A DNA stretch of 64,000 nt from Polyangiaceae bacterium (GCA_022842465.1 JALHPN010000006.1:1-64000); one strand, 5' to 3'; positions 44,586 to 54,276 are shown, counted from the first letter of the stretch. Numbers and translations are program-made. The notes: generated by a model from the sequence alone, not told the origin.

Positions 44586-47144
44586 TCAACTCGCCACCGC
44601 AGCCACGGTCGTGCCCATGTCCCACGGCAGCGTGACGACGCGGGAGGCGAGGAACGAGCGCTCGCCGTCCGTTGCGTCGGGCGCCAGCATCACGACCTTG
44701 CCGCCGTCGCTCCCCGGCCGCACGTCCAGTACGACGCGAACGCGAGGCACCTCCCGGGCGTGAAGAACAACCAGGTCGCCGGGCTTCACACGGCGTGCGG
44801 TCAGTCGGTGCTCATCGGGCGTGAGCGCCACGAGTGCGAAGGTCTCCAGGGCCGCGCGATGCACCGCGAGCCACCGCTCTCCATCCACGCGGAAACGGGG
44901 TGTGCGGGCGACGCTCTCCTCGAGGATGGTCCATGCCTCGGTGTCGTCCGCGAGCCATGGGCTCAGCGTCGCCAAGAGCTGAACGGCGTACCACTGCTGG
45001 TCCTCGATTCCTTCGAGGCCACCTCGTTGCGAGGCCACGGTGATGTCGGTCTCCACGTCCCACGCGAGCCACGCGAGGAGCCCGACGACCATCGACAGCT
45101 CGGCGAAGCCGTCGCCGCCCGCCTCGGTGATCGCCCTCGGCGCGAGAGCGTCTGGGCCCCAGCCGACCGCGAGCGCCGCCGACTGGAGCAGGTTCCACTC
45201 ATCCTCGCGATCGACGAGCTCGTGGTGCATGCGCTTCCACTCGGGGCGCTGCTCGACGAAGCGCAACGTGCGGATGACTCCGAGCACCGCCGCCAACTGC
45301 ACGACGCCCCGACGCGCGCGGTCGGGTGCAGCGGCAAGCTCGAACTGCCCGTCCATGCGCTTGATGAGGCGTCGAACCTTCCCTCGGCACGCCTTCGCCA
45401 GCACCTCGAAGTCCGGTGCCTGCCGCGCGAGTTCGCCGCCTTCCTCTTCGTCGGCGCCGATCTCCTCCTCCTCGCTGCGCGGCCGTGGCGACGACGTCGT
45501 CGTGAGCCCCTCGCCGAGCCTACGCATCAGCGCGTCGAGCAACACGACGATGTCACCGCTCGCGAGGCTCCTTGTGCGTCGCGCCGAGGACTTCCGCCCG
45601 GCAGCCGAAAGCGCGAGCGATGCCGGAGCCTGGCCCGCCTCCTGGTCCGCACCGGCCCCTGTCGCCGGACGGAGCGGCGTCGTGCGCACCACGTCGTCCG
45701 AGTCGAAGATGACCTTCTCCGTCAGCTTCAGCAGCGCCTCGAGCTGCGTCGGATCTTCTTCGAGCGCGCCGAGCGCCTGCCGGAGCGCCTTGCGCGTATC
45801 GCCGCCGAGGTTCTTCGCGATGTCCTCGGTGCGGTGAACGACGACGAGCGTGTGACCATCGGCCGAACGCTCCTCGAGGTAGCGGGCGCCGTCGCGCACG
45901 GCATCGGGCGCATCGACAACGCCCGCCTCGCGCACGACCGCATCACCGAGGGGTGCGTCCATGTCGCCGGCACCGCGAAGGACCAAGCCGACTCGCAGCG
46001 GCTCCTGCGCCAGGAACCCGGTGGGCGTCGGCGTAGCGATGCAGATGTGCCGCGACTCCTCGGCGGTCGCGGACGGTGCTGCCTTCCGGCGTGCGGTGAC
46101 GGCGTTCCAGTCGGTGGCCGTGACGGCTGGCGCGCCGAGCAGTGCCCCCATTCCGAGCAACTCGGATGCACCCTTGCGGCGATCGGCGACGACGGCCTCC
46201 GCGTTGCGCGCGCCCGGTGCCGCGAAGAACGCTGCAACGCTCGGGTTCGCGCTGCCCGTGACGAGCAGCTCGTCCTGCTTGCTGGCGAACCAGAATAGCT
46301 TCGCGTGCAGGTGGCGCGACGCCCCTTCACGCCGCTGCGGGATGGCCGGGACGCTGGCGATGTTGACCCACTCGACACCCTCGAGCTTCGCGGCCTCGAC
46401 CGGATCGATCTCCACCGACTCTGGGTCGATGCCGATGACGAGCCGCTTCGGGCGCACCTCGCGCTGAAGGCGCCGAACCAGTGCCAGCGCCGGGTCGAAG
46501 AACGGCCCGCCGATGAAGGCGGTCGTGACGTCCTTCGGGATGAGGGGCGCGACCTGCGACCAGAGGTCGGGGCCCGCGCTCGCCTCCGTGAGCAGTTGCC
46601 GGTCCTGTGGGCCGGTCCCGAGTGGCCCGTCGAGCCAGGGCACGCCCAGCTTCACGCCCTCGAAGGCCTCGACCACATCGGGAAGGTTCGCGGGCACGAA
46701 CCCGGCGAGGTAGTCGAGCGCCTGCCGAAACGGCGCGCCGCCCGCACGCAGCGCGGCGCCTTCGAGACGGAAGACGTTGGTGACCTCGTCGTTCAGGCCG
46801 AAGCCCGAGAGCGTCATGTTGTGGCTGCCGACGAGCAGCGAGCCCTTCGACTTCCCGAAGCGAAGGAACAGCTTCGGGTGGAACGCGCCGCCGACCTTCA
46901 CGGGGATGAGGGTGTAGTCGCGGCCGGCGCGACGAGGCCGCAGTTCCTCGATGGCGAACGCCTCGGCGCATCGGGTCGCGTCGACCATCAGCACGTTGTG
47001 CGTGCAGCCCGCCGCCATGAGTCGCCGGAGGACCACCTCCTCGTAGAACGGGAAGTAGCAGCTGTAGGTCGTGATGACCGACGCGCGAAAGCCGGTCTCG
47101 GCGACGTGATCGAGCAGCGAAGTGGACGCGAGCTCAGCCGACAC
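44586..47144 (-). CDS. phospholipase-D-family (two HKD motifs) protein of the restriction operon
   Basis: This 852-aa protein starts at a GTG and overlaps the upstream gene by 11 bp. Two PLD motifs are visible: H89-x-K91 (FHPKLFLRF) with N109 in SHNMTLSG, and H280-x-K282 (LHAKLFWF) with N300 in GSANPS. PLD-type nucleases cut DNA or RNA through the catalytic histidines of such motifs, and they occur in DISARM (DrmC) and other defence systems. Residues about 330-600 are low-complexity and include an acidic EEEEIG-ADEEEGG run. The C-terminal 250 residues are helical and unknown. No signal peptide. It is the last gene of the six-gene minus operon. Confidence 0.8.
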   Translation of the reverse strand: MSAELASTSLLDHVAETGFRASVITTYSCYFPFYEEVVLRRLMAAGCTHNVLMVDATRCAEAFAIEELRPRRAGRDYTLIPVKVGGAFHPKLFLRFGKSKGSLLVGSHNMTLSGFGLNDEVTNVFRLEGAALRAGGAPFRQALDYLAGFVPANLPDVVEAFEGVKLGVPWLDGPLGTGPQDRQLLTEASAGPDLWSQVAPLIPKDVTTAFIGGPFFDPALALVRRLQREVRPKRLVIGIDPESVEIDPVEAAKLEGVEWVNIASVPAIPQRREGASRHLHAKLFWFASKQDELLVTGSANPSVAAFFAAPGARNAEAVVADRRKGASELLGMGALLGAPAVTATDWNAVTARRKAAPSATAEESRHICIATPTPTGFLAQEPLRVGLVLRGAGDMDAPLGDAVVREAGVVDAPDAVRDGARYLEERSADGHTLVVVHRTEDIAKNLGGDTRKALRQALGALEEDPTQLEALLKLTEKVIFDSDDVVRTTPLRPATGAGADQEAGQAPASLALSAAGRKSSARRTRSLASGDIVVLLDALMRRLGEGLTTTSSPRPRSEEEEIGADEEEGGELARQAPDFEVLAKACRGKVRRLIKRMDGQFELAAAPDRARRGVVQLAAVLGVIRTLRFVEQRPEWKRMHHELVDREDEWNLLQSAALAVGWGPDALAPRAITEAGGDGFAELSMVVGLLAWLAWDVETDITVASQRGGLEGIEDQQWYAVQLLATLSPWLADDTEAWTILEESVARTPRFRVDGERWLAVHRAALETFALVALTPDEHRLTARRVKPGDLVVLHAREVPRVRVVLDVRPGSDGGKVVMLAPDATDGERSFLASRVVTLPWDMGTTVAAVAS

Positions 47145-48771
47145 GGCACGCCTCCAGCTCGGCTCGGCCGCGGTCGGTCAGGAGCATCACACCCTCGTCG
47201 TCGTACGCGACGAGGCCGAGGTCGCGGAGGATCTGCTGCGCCCTGCTGACGCGCGGCTGGGTGAAGACCGGGGCCGGCGCCTCGACCACGCGCAGCTCGC
47301 CTTCGAGAGGGCGGATGCGGAACGTGTCACGGCGCTCGCCACGCAGCTTGCGGAGCGCCACGCGAAGGTGACGAGCGACGCCCCACTGCACCGCGAGCCA
47401 GCGAACCCACCCCTCGACGGTCAGCCCAGTCCACTCGGCCTTCGAGGCGTGCCGCAACGAGAGCAGGTGAACCTCGCGCGGGTCAAAGTACTCCGGGTCG
47501 AGTTCGAAGTCGCCGTAGGGGTACTCGTCGACGCCGCGCGCGAGCAGCGCCAGGAGGATGGCGATGCTCTCGCGCGCGATCTCCTCGAGGTTCGTGTCGT
47601 CTTTCAGCGGCAGGTTCTGAAGGCGCCATCCTCGCTGAAGCTCGTGGTCTTCGTTCTGCCAGTCGGCCAGCGCCGGAAGTGCCCCACGAACGCGCGTGAC
47701 GAGCGCGTCCAGCGGCAGCATCAGGTCGGCGCCCAGCGATGCGAGCAGTCGGACAGCGACGTCGGCCGCGTCGCTCGCCTGTCGGATCTTCCTGGCCTCG
47801 TCGCGCTCGATGGCGCGAAGCACCGCTGCAAAGAGCCCCTGCACGGCGATCGAGAGCAGCTCGTTGCGCTGGTACGTTCCCCAGCCGCGAAGCACCCGCT
47901 CGTGCGCCTTGGTGACCTGCCACGCCGAGCCGTCGACGAGCGCGCCCGTATAGGCCGCACCGCGCAGCAGACCCTCGAAGGCGTACTCAGGATCGCGCGC
48001 CGGCTGGCTCACCAGGTCGAGCATCAGCCCGAGCGAGGCCCGTCGCGTCGTCCCTCCGTCGCCCTGGAACGGCTCGGTGCGCGCTAGGAACAGATCGAGC
48101 AGAAGCTCGTGCTCGGTCGCGTTCTCGTGCAGCTTGCACGGGCAGAACGCCTCCAGCTCATCAAGCTCCTCCCAGGTGGAGGTCGGCTGCTCCAGCACGC
48201 GGAAGAACGCATCCTGCGGAACGGCGCTCGCGAACGCCTCGGCGAGCTGCCGCCCGCGCTGCTCGTCGTAGCCGGGATAGCCCGCGCCCTCGTGGTGGTC
48301 GAGCACGCGAAGGTCGCGCAGCGGCCCGAAGTAGTACTGACCGAGCCCGCCGAGCTTGTTCTTGAAGTAGCGGTTCGGGCCCTCGAGGGTGGCGTAGTCC
48401 TCGAGAGTAAAGCCCTCCGCGTCCTCCGCGATGCGCAGCAGCTTGTCGCGCCCGACCATCGCGCGCCCGTGCAGCCCATCATCTCCGTCGCCGACGACAC
48501 GGGCGTGACGGATCGCGACGAGCGCGAAGAGGCACTCGGCGCGCCTCAGCACGCGACGGAACTCGTCGACGGAGTGGTCGGGGTAGCGCCGCTCGAATGC
48601 CCATACCACCCACGGGTGGAACGAGTAGTAGCGGGCCCGGTCGGTGACGTTCGTGATGCCAGGGAGAAGCTGGCCGTAGAGCGCTATGCAGGGCGCCTGC
48701 ACGCCAAGGTGATCGAGGCCACGGATCGGCTCGGGCGGCTTCACCCACGCAACTGTCTCGGCCGCCGCCAT
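47134..48771 (-). CDS. unrecognised 545-aa defence-operon protein
   Basis: This protein starts at an ATG 23 bp after hsdS and overlaps the PLD gene, so it is translated with both. The N-terminus has LGVQAPCIALYGQLLPGITNV then TDRARYYSFHPWVVWAFER. The spacing of LxPG...T-RARYY is reminiscent of DUF6361-type proteins, which also occur in defence loci; that is an impression, not a match. The middle is helical (ERVLRGWGTYQRNELLSIA) and the last 60 residues look like a winged helix (RVSRAQQILRDLGLVAYDDEGVMLLTDRG). It may be a DNA-binding adaptor or sensor for the PLD nuclease. Confidence 0.6.
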   Translation of the reverse strand: MAAAETVAWVKPPEPIRGLDHLGVQAPCIALYGQLLPGITNVTDRARYYSFHPWVVWAFERRYPDHSVDEFRRVLRRAECLFALVAIRHARVVGDGDDGLHGRAMVGRDKLLRIAEDAEGFTLEDYATLEGPNRYFKNKLGGLGQYYFGPLRDLRVLDHHEGAGYPGYDEQRGRQLAEAFASAVPQDAFFRVLEQPTSTWEELDELEAFCPCKLHENATEHELLLDLFLARTEPFQGDGGTTRRASLGLMLDLVSQPARDPEYAFEGLLRGAAYTGALVDGSAWQVTKAHERVLRGWGTYQRNELLSIAVQGLFAAVLRAIERDEARKIRQASDAADVAVRLLASLGADLMLPLDALVTRVRGALPALADWQNEDHELQRGWRLQNLPLKDDTNLEEIARESIAILLALLARGVDEYPYGDFELDPEYFDPREVHLLSLRHASKAEWTGLTVEGWVRWLAVQWGVARHLRVALRKLRGERRDTFRIRPLEGELRVVEAPAPVFTQPRVSRAQQILRDLGLVAYDDEGVMLLTDRGRAELEACRVG

Positions 48772-48794
48772 CTACGTGTCCCCCATGGGCATCA

Positions 48795-50000
48795 TTAGCT
48801 GGCCATTGCTTCGCTCGTCGGGCGCTTCTCGAACGCGGGCGCGAACGCGCGTGACAATGCAACGCGTGCGAGAAAGTCGAGTTCCTTGCCCGCGGCGGTT
48901 GCTCGCTCGCTCGCGGCGGCGAGCGTGTCTCGCAGCCTCTTGAGGTAGGCCACGATCGCTACCTGTTCGTCGCGGGACGGTACGGGCACCGGGAAGGACA
49001 GAAGCTTGTCGGTTTCAAGCTTGCGGGTGTCGTGGGTGGACTTCGCAACCAGCGCGAGCAGTCCGCGATTGAGCGCGCGCAAAGCAAACAGCAGGTACTC
49101 GGCGTCGACATCGCCCGCGTGCAGCGCCTTCATGTCCTGGTTGATCGTCGCGTCGACCGTAAGCCGACCGACCGGAACAGTGCGCACGAGGATCATCCCA
49201 CGCGTGACGATGAGTAGGGCTCCTGCCTTCACGAGCTTGGCCGGCGACTCTTGCGTGGCCTCCACCGAGATATGGTCTTCCGAATCGTCAATCTCCCAGC
49301 GCTTCATGTCCTTCGGCGACACCCAAGGGATGCTCCCCGACCAGTAGAGCGGATTGGCCTTCGAGGGCGTGCCGCCGCCCTGCAGCCGGACAAGCTCGCC
49401 GAGCGGGCGCGTCGCGGTGACGCGAGCAAGCCTGTCCTCGGCTGCGCGCTCCCATGCACCGGCGATTGACGCATCTGCGAGACCACGGAGCCGAGCCGCC
49501 TCCGCGATCTTGCGCTCGAGTTCCTCGACCTGCTGAACGACCGAGCGCTGCTCGGGAAGTGCCGGCAGCGGAACTACGAGGTTCAAGAACGCCTTTCGCG
49601 AGAGCGTGCGGTTCCGCCCGGCGCCTCCAGGCGAGACACGCAGCAATGCGTCGAGCCCTTCCTTCGTGCGGAAGTAGTGAAGGAGGAACCGCGTGTCGAG
49701 ACGGGAGACGTCGGGTCGGAACGTGGGAAAGCGGTGCGAGCCGATCATTCCGGTCTCGGCCTCGCCGACGATGCCGACAGCACCCTCCCAAGCGAAGACG
49801 ATGTTCAGCACGAAGTCTCCAGGCTCAACCCAGAAGACTTTCTTCTCTCCGAGAGCTGTCCCCGAAATCGGCTCCTTGTGAAAGAGGCCACGACCGTGGG
49901 ACCGGATGCCGATTTCCCGATACTCGGCAGCCCCATCGACATCGACAGGACGAGGCACGGGCTGCAACACGTCGCCCAGGCGTACGCGCGGCCACGTCAT
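48795..50000 (-). CDS. hsdS: type I restriction-modification specificity subunit
   Basis: This 401-aa HsdS has two target-recognition halves. The first starts RVRLGDVLQPVPRPVD and leads into a conserved coiled-coil region near 145-175 (LPALPEQRSVVQQVEELERK). The second begins TRPLGELVRLQGGGTPSKAN-PLYWSGSIPW and closes with VPVPSRDEQVAIVAYLKRLRD. The paired recognition halves plus two coiled coils are the standard architecture that reads a bipartite target. It overlaps hsdM by 4 bp (ATGA). The target sequence cannot be deduced. Confidence 0.92.
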   Translation of the reverse strand: MTWPRVRLGDVLQPVPRPVDVDGAAEYREIGIRSHGRGLFHKEPISGTALGEKKVFWVEPGDFVLNIVFAWEGAVGIVGEAETGMIGSHRFPTFRPDVSRLDTRFLLHYFRTKEGLDALLRVSPGGAGRNRTLSRKAFLNLVVPLPALPEQRSVVQQVEELERKIAEAARLRGLADASIAGAWERAAEDRLARVTATRPLGELVRLQGGGTPSKANPLYWSGSIPWVSPKDMKRWEIDDSEDHISVEATQESPAKLVKAGALLIVTRGMILVRTVPVGRLTVDATINQDMKALHAGDVDAEYLLFALRALNRGLLALVAKSTHDTRKLETDKLLSFPVPVPSRDEQVAIVAYLKRLRDTLAAASERATAAGKELDFLARVALSRAFAPAFEKRPTSEAMAS

Positions 50001-51577
50001 CGTGCGCCCTCGCTGGCGAGTTGCTTCTGCACGTCCTCGAGAATCTCGATCAGCGCGCGCTCGGCAGTGAGTGCCCGCTTCACGAGCTCCGCCGCGGGGA
50101 GGCGCTCAAGCTCGTCAGCAGCGTTCGGATTCGGCAGGTCGAGGTTTGCGCCCTTCGCGAGTACCCCTTCTGCCGAGACCTTCCACGCCTGTGTGCCCTC
50201 GGATCGCTTGCTCCACCACTGCTTCAGCGGTTCGAACTCCTCGAACTGGATTGGCGAGGTCTTCGTGTACTTCTTGCGCCCCTCGGGCAGCGGGTGCTCG
50301 TAGAACCAGATGTCGCCGGTTGCGCCGCTGCGGTCGAAGAAAAGGACGTTCGTAGGGATCGGCGTGTAGGGCTCGAAGACGCCGTTAGGCAGCCGCACGA
50401 TGGTGTGGAGGTTGAACTCCCGCAGCAGCTCCTCCTTGATGCGTGCCGCGATGCCGTCGCCAAAGAGCACGCCGTTCGGCACGACGACCGCCGCGCGTCC
50501 GGGCTTCGGCGCGCGCCGCAGCTTGCGCATGATGAGCTGGAGGAAGAGCAGCGCGGTCTCGGCGGTCTGCTTGTCTTCGGGGAAGTTCGAGAGGATGCCG
50601 CGCTCCTCCTCACCGCCGAACGGCGGGTTCGTGAGGATGACGTCGACGCGATCCTTGTCGCCGATCTCGCGTAGCGGCACCGAAAGGCTGTTGCCCGTCT
50701 CGATGCGCGGCGTCTCAAGGCCGTGGAGCAGCAGGTTCATCTGAGCGAGCAGGTACGGCAGCGGCTTGGCCTCGCCTCCGAGGATCGTCCCTTCCTGGAG
50801 CTTGCGGCGCTGCTGCACCGTCTTGCACTGCTTCTCCATGTGCGCGTACGCCTCGACGAGGAAGCCGCCGGTGCCGCACGCCGGGTCGAGCACCATCTCG
50901 CCGATCTTCGGGTCGATGACATCGACCATGAAGCGGACGACCGCGCGCGGCGTGTAGAACTCGCCCGAGTCGCCGGCCGCGTCGCGCATCTCCTTGAGCA
51001 TCGACTCGTAGAAGTTGCCGAGCGTGTGGATCTCGTCGGACGACGTGAAGTGAATGCCGTTGACCTTGGTGATGACGTCGCGAAGCAGGTAGCCGTTGAT
51101 CATCCGGTTGACCGTGCCCTTGAACACGGTCGCGATGACGTCGCGGCGGTCACCACCCTCGGCGCCGCGTAGCGCACGCAGGTACGCAAAGAGGCCCGCG
51201 CCCTTGCTGCCGTCGGGGCGGCGGCACTCCTCCTGGTTGATGAACGCGATCAGCTCGTCGCCCGTGATGCCGTCTTCCTTCGCGGCCCAGTCGCGCCAGC
51301 GGTAGGGCGGCTCGATCGCGGGCTTGAACTTCTTGCCCGAGAGCTTCGCCTCCTCCGCGCGCATCGACTCCATGTCGTCGAGGAACTTGAGGAACATGAT
51401 CCACGTCAGAACCGGGATGCGGTCGATCTCGCCGCTAAGCCCCTTGTCCTTGCGCATGATGTCCCGCGAGGCCTTGAGGATCGTCCCGAGGCGCTGGGCG
51501 GTGGTCGCGGGCGTGCCGTTCGCGCCGGCACCATTCCCGTTCGCCTTCGTCTTCTTCGTCGTCTTCTTCACTGCCAT
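49997..51577 (-). CDS. hsdM: type I restriction-modification DNA methylase subunit
   Basis: This 526-aa HsdM has the N6-adenine methylase motifs DPACGTGGFL (231-240) and NPPF (317-320), preceded by EFYTPRAVVRFMVDVIDP as in class I HsdM proteins. A Lys/Thr/Asn-rich 25-residue N-terminus precedes the helical HsdM_N domain, beginning about RLGTILKASRDIMRKDKG. It is 24 bp downstream of hsdR and overlaps hsdS. The order R-M-S is less common than M-S-R but is known. Confidence 0.95.
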   Translation of the reverse strand: MAVKKTTKKTKANGNGAGANGTPATTAQRLGTILKASRDIMRKDKGLSGEIDRIPVLTWIMFLKFLDDMESMRAEEAKLSGKKFKPAIEPPYRWRDWAAKEDGITGDELIAFINQEECRRPDGSKGAGLFAYLRALRGAEGGDRRDVIATVFKGTVNRMINGYLLRDVITKVNGIHFTSSDEIHTLGNFYESMLKEMRDAAGDSGEFYTPRAVVRFMVDVIDPKIGEMVLDPACGTGGFLVEAYAHMEKQCKTVQQRRKLQEGTILGGEAKPLPYLLAQMNLLLHGLETPRIETGNSLSVPLREIGDKDRVDVILTNPPFGGEEERGILSNFPEDKQTAETALLFLQLIMRKLRRAPKPGRAAVVVPNGVLFGDGIAARIKEELLREFNLHTIVRLPNGVFEPYTPIPTNVLFFDRSGATGDIWFYEHPLPEGRKKYTKTSPIQFEEFEPLKQWWSKRSEGTQAWKVSAEGVLAKGANLDLPNPNAADELERLPAAELVKRALTAERALIEILEDVQKQLASEGAR

Positions 51578-51601
51578 CAGCTCGTTCTCTCGTGCGAGCC
51601 A

Positions 51602-53977
51602 TTAGGCCGCGTAAAGGATGGTCTGCAACTCATGAATCGCCTCGCGGAGCTTCTCCGCGCCGCCGAAATGCTTGGCGATCTCGATGACGTTGCCGTGGTC
51701 GGAGATGGGCGGCACCTGCAGCACGTCAGGTAGGACGAACTGCGCAGTGCCGTGCTCCGCGTACTTCTCGAGCAGCTCCTCGAGGATCTGCCTCGCGAGC
51801 CCCGAGTGCTTCTCGAGGAACTCGCGCCGCTCCTTGCGGACACGGTCGGCGCGCTCGCGGCGCGTCTTCAGCGGCGCGCTGTAGGCGACGTGGCACAGCA
51901 GGTCGAAGGGGTCGGCGTCGGGCTGCGACGTGACTTTGGTCAGCTCGTCGAAGTCGATGCCGCGCTCGGCGAGCCGCTCGATGATGTCGGCGCGCTTCTC
52001 CGGATCGGCCCACGCCTCACGCAGCTCGGCCGCCGTCGGGAAGAGGGTGCGAACGCGCTCGGCCGTGTAGTCCGTGAACTGCACGACACGGAGCTGCTTG
52101 CCCTCGGGATCGAGCTCGTAGACGAGATGCGCGGCGACCTGCACCTGCCCGCCATCGAAGTAGTACTTGCGCGGCTCGCCGTCGTCCTCGTCATCGGGCG
52201 AGAGCCCGCCGCCGTAGGGCGGGCCGGGCGGCTCCGAAACCTTCAGGGGCTCGGGCTCGTCGACCTTGTACGTCTCCGGTTTCGGCTTGCCCTTGTCGTC
52301 GATCTCCTCCTCGCTCACACGAGCGGGCTCGCCGTCGAAGTCGGGGTCGGCGAAGAGCGTCGTGGCCGAGCCGGTGTAGTCGAGGATGTTGAAGAACAGC
52401 TTGCCGTAATCGTCGCGCACGCGGGTGCCGCGACCGATGATCTGCTTGAACTCGCTCATCGAGCCGACGACCCGCACGAGCACGACGTTCTTCACGGTGG
52501 GCGCGTCGACGCCGGTCGTGAGGAGTTGGGACGTCGTGAGGATGACGGGCGTCTGCTTCTCCAGCTCCTGGAAGCGACTCAAGTGCCCGCGCCCGACGTC
52601 GCCCTCGTCGGAGGTCACGCGGCAGACGAAGTCCGGGTGCTTCTGCACGAGGTCGGCGTTCAGGTTCGAGAGTGCTCGGCGCATCTCGTCGGCATGCTCC
52701 TGGTCGACGCAGAAGACGATGGTCTTGCCGTAGCGGTCAGTGTTCTTGAGGAACTCGGTGAGGTGCGCCGCGATGGCGTTGGTGCGGGCGCGCAGCGCGA
52801 CGACGCGCTCGAAGTCCTTGGTCGTGTACTCGCGGTCAGGGATCTCGCGCCCCGTGCGGTCGGTCTCGCCGGCGTTCGGTCGCCAGCCTGCCGCGTCGAA
52901 CGTCGTGATGACCCGGTGAACGCGGTAGGGCGCGAGGAAGCCGTCCTCGATGCCTTGCTTGAGGCTGTACTGGAAGATGGGCGCGCCGAAGTACGAGTAC
53001 GTGTCCCGGTTGTCCTCGCGCAGTGGCGTCGCCGTCATGCCGATCTGGTACGCGGGCTCGAAGTACTCGAGGATCTCGCGCCAGCTACTCTCGTCGCGCG
53101 CGCTGCCGCGATGGCACTCGTCGATGATGATGAGGTCGAAGAAGTCTTTGGAGTACTCCTTGAAGAGCGCCGGGCGCCCCTCGCCACCGGCCAGCGCTTG
53201 GTAGATGGAGAAGTACATCTCGCGGCTCTTCACCGCGTTGCCGCCTTCGATCTTCGCGCGGGCGTCACCGAAGGGCGCGAACATCTTGGCGTAGGGATCA
53301 TCGACGAGGATGTTGCGGTCGGCGAGGAAGAGGATGCGCGGCTTGCGGTGGTCGCCCGTGCGGTTCCAGCGCGCCGACCAGAGCTTCCAGCAGATCTGGA
53401 AGGCCACGAAGGTCTTGCCGGTGCCGGTCGCCATCGTGAGCAGGACACGCTTCTGCCCCTGCACGACGGCCTGCACCGCCCGGTTGATGGCGATCTCCTG
53501 GTAATAGCGGGGCGCCTTCCCGATGACGCTGTAGCCCGGCGTGAGAAGCCGCTCGGCGGCTTCCTCGGTGAGCTGCTCGCCACCGCGCAAACGAGCCCAG
53601 AGGTCCGCGGGCGTCGGAAACTCGGTGAGCTCGCGCTCGAGCCCCGTGAGGAAGTCGAACTCGACGATGCCGTGACCGTTCGTGGCGTAGGCGAACTTGA
53701 GCCCGAGGACGGTCGCGTAGTCCTTCGCCTGCTGAAGCCCGTCGCTCGGCGACTTGTACGCGGCCTTCGCCTCGACGACGGCGATCGGGAAGTCGCGCGT
53801 GTATCGCAGCAGGTAGTCGGCGCGCTTCTGCGCCTGCCGCCGGGCCCTGTTGCCGAAGACAACGATGCGCCCATCGGTGAAGGATTTCTGCTCCGTGAGC
53901 GAGTGCGGATCATTCTCCCAGCCCGCCGCCTGGAGCTTCGGGACAACGTACTTCCTACAGGTGTCGGCTTCGTTCAT
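51602..53977 (-). CDS. hsdR: type I restriction endonuclease subunit (nuclease-translocase)
   Basis: This 791-aa HsdR begins at the ATG overlapping the HTH gene stop. A PD-(D/E)xK nuclease core lies in ADYLLRYT through FPIAVVEAKA (D54, E69, K71). The SF2 translocase has TMATGTGKTF (Walker A, 183-189), IIIDECHRG (DECH 286-289), TATPLR and QIIGRGTRVRDD (motif VI). It should cleave DNA after ATP-driven translocation once HsdS/HsdM detect unmodified sites. C-terminal residues beyond about 600 include a helical domain for binding HsdM. The fold and length are typical. Confidence 0.95.
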   Translation of the reverse strand: MNEADTCRKYVVPKLQAAGWENDPHSLTEQKSFTDGRIVVFGNRARRQAQKRADYLLRYTRDFPIAVVEAKAAYKSPSDGLQQAKDYATVLGLKFAYATNGHGIVEFDFLTGLERELTEFPTPADLWARLRGGEQLTEEAAERLLTPGYSVIGKAPRYYQEIAINRAVQAVVQGQKRVLLTMATGTGKTFVAFQICWKLWSARWNRTGDHRKPRILFLADRNILVDDPYAKMFAPFGDARAKIEGGNAVKSREMYFSIYQALAGGEGRPALFKEYSKDFFDLIIIDECHRGSARDESSWREILEYFEPAYQIGMTATPLREDNRDTYSYFGAPIFQYSLKQGIEDGFLAPYRVHRVITTFDAAGWRPNAGETDRTGREIPDREYTTKDFERVVALRARTNAIAAHLTEFLKNTDRYGKTIVFCVDQEHADEMRRALSNLNADLVQKHPDFVCRVTSDEGDVGRGHLSRFQELEKQTPVILTTSQLLTTGVDAPTVKNVVLVRVVGSMSEFKQIIGRGTRVRDDYGKLFFNILDYTGSATTLFADPDFDGEPARVSEEEIDDKGKPKPETYKVDEPEPLKVSEPPGPPYGGGLSPDDEDDGEPRKYYFDGGQVQVAAHLVYELDPEGKQLRVVQFTDYTAERVRTLFPTAAELREAWADPEKRADIIERLAERGIDFDELTKVTSQPDADPFDLLCHVAYSAPLKTRRERADRVRKERREFLEKHSGLARQILEELLEKYAEHGTAQFVLPDVLQVPPISDHGNVIEIAKHFGGAEKLREAIHELQTILYAA

Positions 53978-54213
53978 CGACGCGTGCCTCCCTTCCGCGT
54001 CGACGCCTTGGGCTTCGCCTCTGGCTGCTCGGGAGCGCCCGGGCCCTTCACCTGCGCCGCCATCCACGAGTCGAGGTCCTGGCGACGGAAGCGCCACTGC
54101 CCGCGCACCTTGAAGCAAGGCAGCTCGGACTTCTGCGCCATCGTGTAGACCGTCTTCTCGGCCACCTTCAGGAGGAGGGCGACCTCGGCGACGGTCAGAA
54201 TCTCGTCGGCCAT
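53974..54213 (-). CDS. excisionase-like HTH protein, leader of the restriction operon
   Basis: This 79-aa protein starts MADEILTVAEVALLLKV, then EKTVYTMAQKSELPCFKVRG and QWRFRRQDLDSWM, a helix-turn-helix_17/MerR-like excisionase domain. AAGGAG lies nine bases before the ATG. It overlaps hsdR by 4 bp. In temperate elements this fold directs recombination, but here no integrase is next to it, so it more probably controls expression of the restriction operon. A Lys-rich tail follows. Confidence 0.82.
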   Translation of the reverse strand: MADEILTVAEVALLLKVAEKTVYTMAQKSELPCFKVRGQWRFRRQDLDSWMAAQVKGPGAPEQPEAKPKASTRKGGTRR

Positions 54214-54247
54214 GACGACCGGCTCCTTCGGCAAGGCGTGGTAACGC

Positions 54248-54276
54248 ATTCCAACCGTTGCCAGTGTATGGTACAA
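54248..54276 (-). promoter_or_regulatory. sigma-70-like promoter for the restriction/PLD operon
   Basis: On the minus strand TTGTAC (54276-54271) and TGGAAT (54253-54248) are separated by 17 bases, 35 bp before the HTH start codon. This is in an AT-richer strip within the 202-bp divergent gap. The plus operon's promoter must also lie in this gap, so both operons may be co-controlled. Confidence 0.5.

Noticed and set aside
44119-44625. A 168-codon minus frame ahead of the island edge.
   Set aside because: It merely translates the hairpin repeats and has two copies of HCESANLSR-like debris; no start context or domain.
51752-54148. A 798-codon plus-strand frame opposite hsdR.
   Set aside because: HsdR motifs on the minus strand are unambiguous, so the plus frame is a mirror artefact.
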